Shown piece by piece: positions 63,262 to 64,000 of a stretch of 64,000 nucleotides of DNA (position 1 is its first letter; every line of letters begins with the position of its first letter). The position numbers were made by a program, and so were the translations under genes. Under the pieces are notes generated by a model, which saw nothing but the letters and a program-made list of their open reading frames with translations, was not told where the DNA came from and made no database searches. The stretch is taken from contig JAHBUV010000001.1 of NCBI GenBank assembly GCA_019637915.1, positions 2,078,565 to 2,142,564 of the forward strand. The letters are read 5' to 3'. The stretch is from Pseudobdellovibrionaceae bacterium. GTDB lineage: Bacteria > Bdellovibrionota > Bdellovibrionia > Bdellovibrionales > Bdellovibrionaceae.

Positions 63262-64000
63262 CTACAGCTTGGAGGCGTAAACGAAAAGCTCTTTGCCTTG
63301 GCGGGAGGGAACTGATTTTTGCCAGCGGCCCCAGAACAAAAAACGGAAGCCCTTGCGCAGGCGTTCGCGCAACTCCCATTCGCTGCCGCCGTAAGGGGGG
63401 CCGGAGGGTTTGTGCATGGCGAAGAAAACGCCCATGAGATGGCCGTTCGGGGCCAGCCAGCGCTGCCATCTTTTCACCAGTTCCGGGCGGCGCCCGGGAT
63501 CGATGGCGCAGTAGCAGGTCTGTTCGAAAATCACGTCGTAAGCGGCGTCATGCTCGGGACCGAGCTGGAACAAATCGGCCACGATGAATTTCAAATTGGG
63601 AAGATGGCCGTAGCGGCCGCGGGCGCGTTCGATCGCCTCCGGGGAGAAATCCACGCCCGTGACGAAGTGCCCTTCGTGCGCGAGGTAGGCGGCGTCGTGG
63701 CCTTCGCCGCAGCCGGGGACGAGGATGCGGCATTTCGGCAGGCGCAGGCGCGGGTACATGTCCTTCAGCGCGGGGGCGGGTTCGCCCAGGTCCCAGCCGG
63801 GACGCTGTTCATCGTGATAAATCTGATTCCAGTCGCCGGAGCCGCGGATTTTCCCGTCGCGGTCGAAAAGACCGGGAAGTTCGATGCGTTCGCCGTCGAT
63901 GGTGACGGACTCATCATCGAAACCGTCGAGCAGGTCGAAAAAATCCGCCTGCACGGGGCGCGACAGCACGAAGGGAATTCCGCGCTTGGTTTTGCCGTGA
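63262..64000 (-). CDS. TPMT-like SAM-dependent methyltransferase (5' end may lie outside window)
   Basis: A methyltransferase of the thiopurine S-methyltransferase type: DWNQIYHDEQRPGWDLGEPA, SAM motif CRILVPGCGEGHDAAYLAHE, VTGVDFSPEAIERARGRYG, and FEQTCYCAIDPGRRPELVK. A GTG at 63969 could start a 235-residue protein, but the frame stays open to base 64000 (KTKRGIPFVLSRP reads like coding sequence), so the start is probably beyond the window. The substrate is unknown; relatives act on thiols, selenium or tellurium compounds. Confidence 0.82.
   Translation of the reverse strand, partial: HGKTKRGIPFVLSRPVQADFFDLLDGFDDESVTIDGERIELPGLFDRDGKIRGSGDWNQIYHDEQRPGWDLGEPAPALKDMYPRLRLPKCRILVPGCGEGHDAAYLAHEGHFVTGVDFSPEAIERARGRYGHLPNLKFIVADLFQLGPEHDAAYDVIFEQTCYCAIDPGRRPELVKRWQRWLAPNGHLMGVFFAMHKPSGPPYGGSEWELRERLRKGFRFLFWGRWQKSVPSRQGKELFVYASKL

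Noticed and set aside
61354-63315. 653-codon open frame opposite the S9 peptidase
   Set aside because: Antisense shadow; the peptidase has signal peptide, triad and ribosome site on the other strand.

Overview
The window is GC-rich (roughly 60 %), gene-dense bacterial DNA from a Gram-negative organism. Evidence for an outer membrane includes a PqiA/MCE-type lipid-trafficking operon, lipobox and signal-peptide proteins, an outer-membrane-type beta-barrel candidate and a secreted S9 peptidase. The RNase P RNA has type A motifs. GTG and TTG starts are frequent, and many starts have strong AGGAGG-like ribosome sites. Lineage cannot be fixed from the sequence; a proteobacterial or Bdellovibrionota-like genome is a reasonable guess. 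Nearly everything is chromosomal housekeeping, metabolism, envelope and regulation. I see no prophage, transposase, CRISPR array, secretion system or recognisable defence island.

Layout. 1-5.1 kb: a partial flavin monooxygenase, an HD hydrolase, an AT-rich ~1 kb insert (lipoprotein plus XRE regulator), radD helicase and a DUF4385 gene. 5.1-11.9 kb: a trehalose module (fused trehalose-phosphate synthase/phosphatase divergent from a GH15 trehalase/glucoamylase), a sulfur module (persulfide dioxygenase plus YeiH-type exporter), and a hypothetical gene broken by a one-base frameshift. 12-19.1 kb: an MBL-fold protein, yjdM, a histidine kinase/NarL-type regulator pair, a secreted sugar-hydrolase-like protein and a small basic stress-type protein. 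19.1-19.8 kb: two signalling genes, a response regulator and a histidine kinase, both missing their 5' halves at the same point. 19.8-29.3 kb: DoxX, a disordered protein, an SDR, an ene-reductase, the pqiA-pqiB-unknown-HTTM-like operon, two divergent exported proteins and a PA2779/PA2778 pair.

29.3-42.5 kb: an ABC-F ATPase with an altered second site, a lipid-kinase/phosphoesterase pair, dbpA, the overlapping tRNA-modification pair tgt-tapT, two small hydrophilic proteins around a strong terminator hairpin, a HAD phosphatase, a hybrid histidine kinase, a CoA-binding protein and a RecQ-type helicase. 42.5-54.5 kb: DUF155 protein, selO, beta-carbonic anhydrase, a flavin-binding stress protein, an acyltransferase-like protein, a LysR/YceI divergent pair, an unknown protein, an XRE regulator, an M24 peptidase, TerC with a divergent NhaR-like regulator, a lone receiver protein and tRNA-Ala(CGC). 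54.5-64 kb: an RlmK-like methyltransferase, an FMN reductase, a FnIII-like exported protein, rnpB, a three-gene ABC-2 exporter, GNAT and HxlR genes, an S9 peptidase and a TPMT-like methyltransferase running to the window edge.

Themes are osmolyte and sulfide handling, envelope lipid transport, RNA modification, and many small two-component and one-component regulators. The points most worth a second look are the doubly decapitated two-component locus at 19.48 kb, the frameshifted gene at 11.45 kb, the envelope operon at 23.6-26.3 kb, and several short dyads placed at regulator genes.
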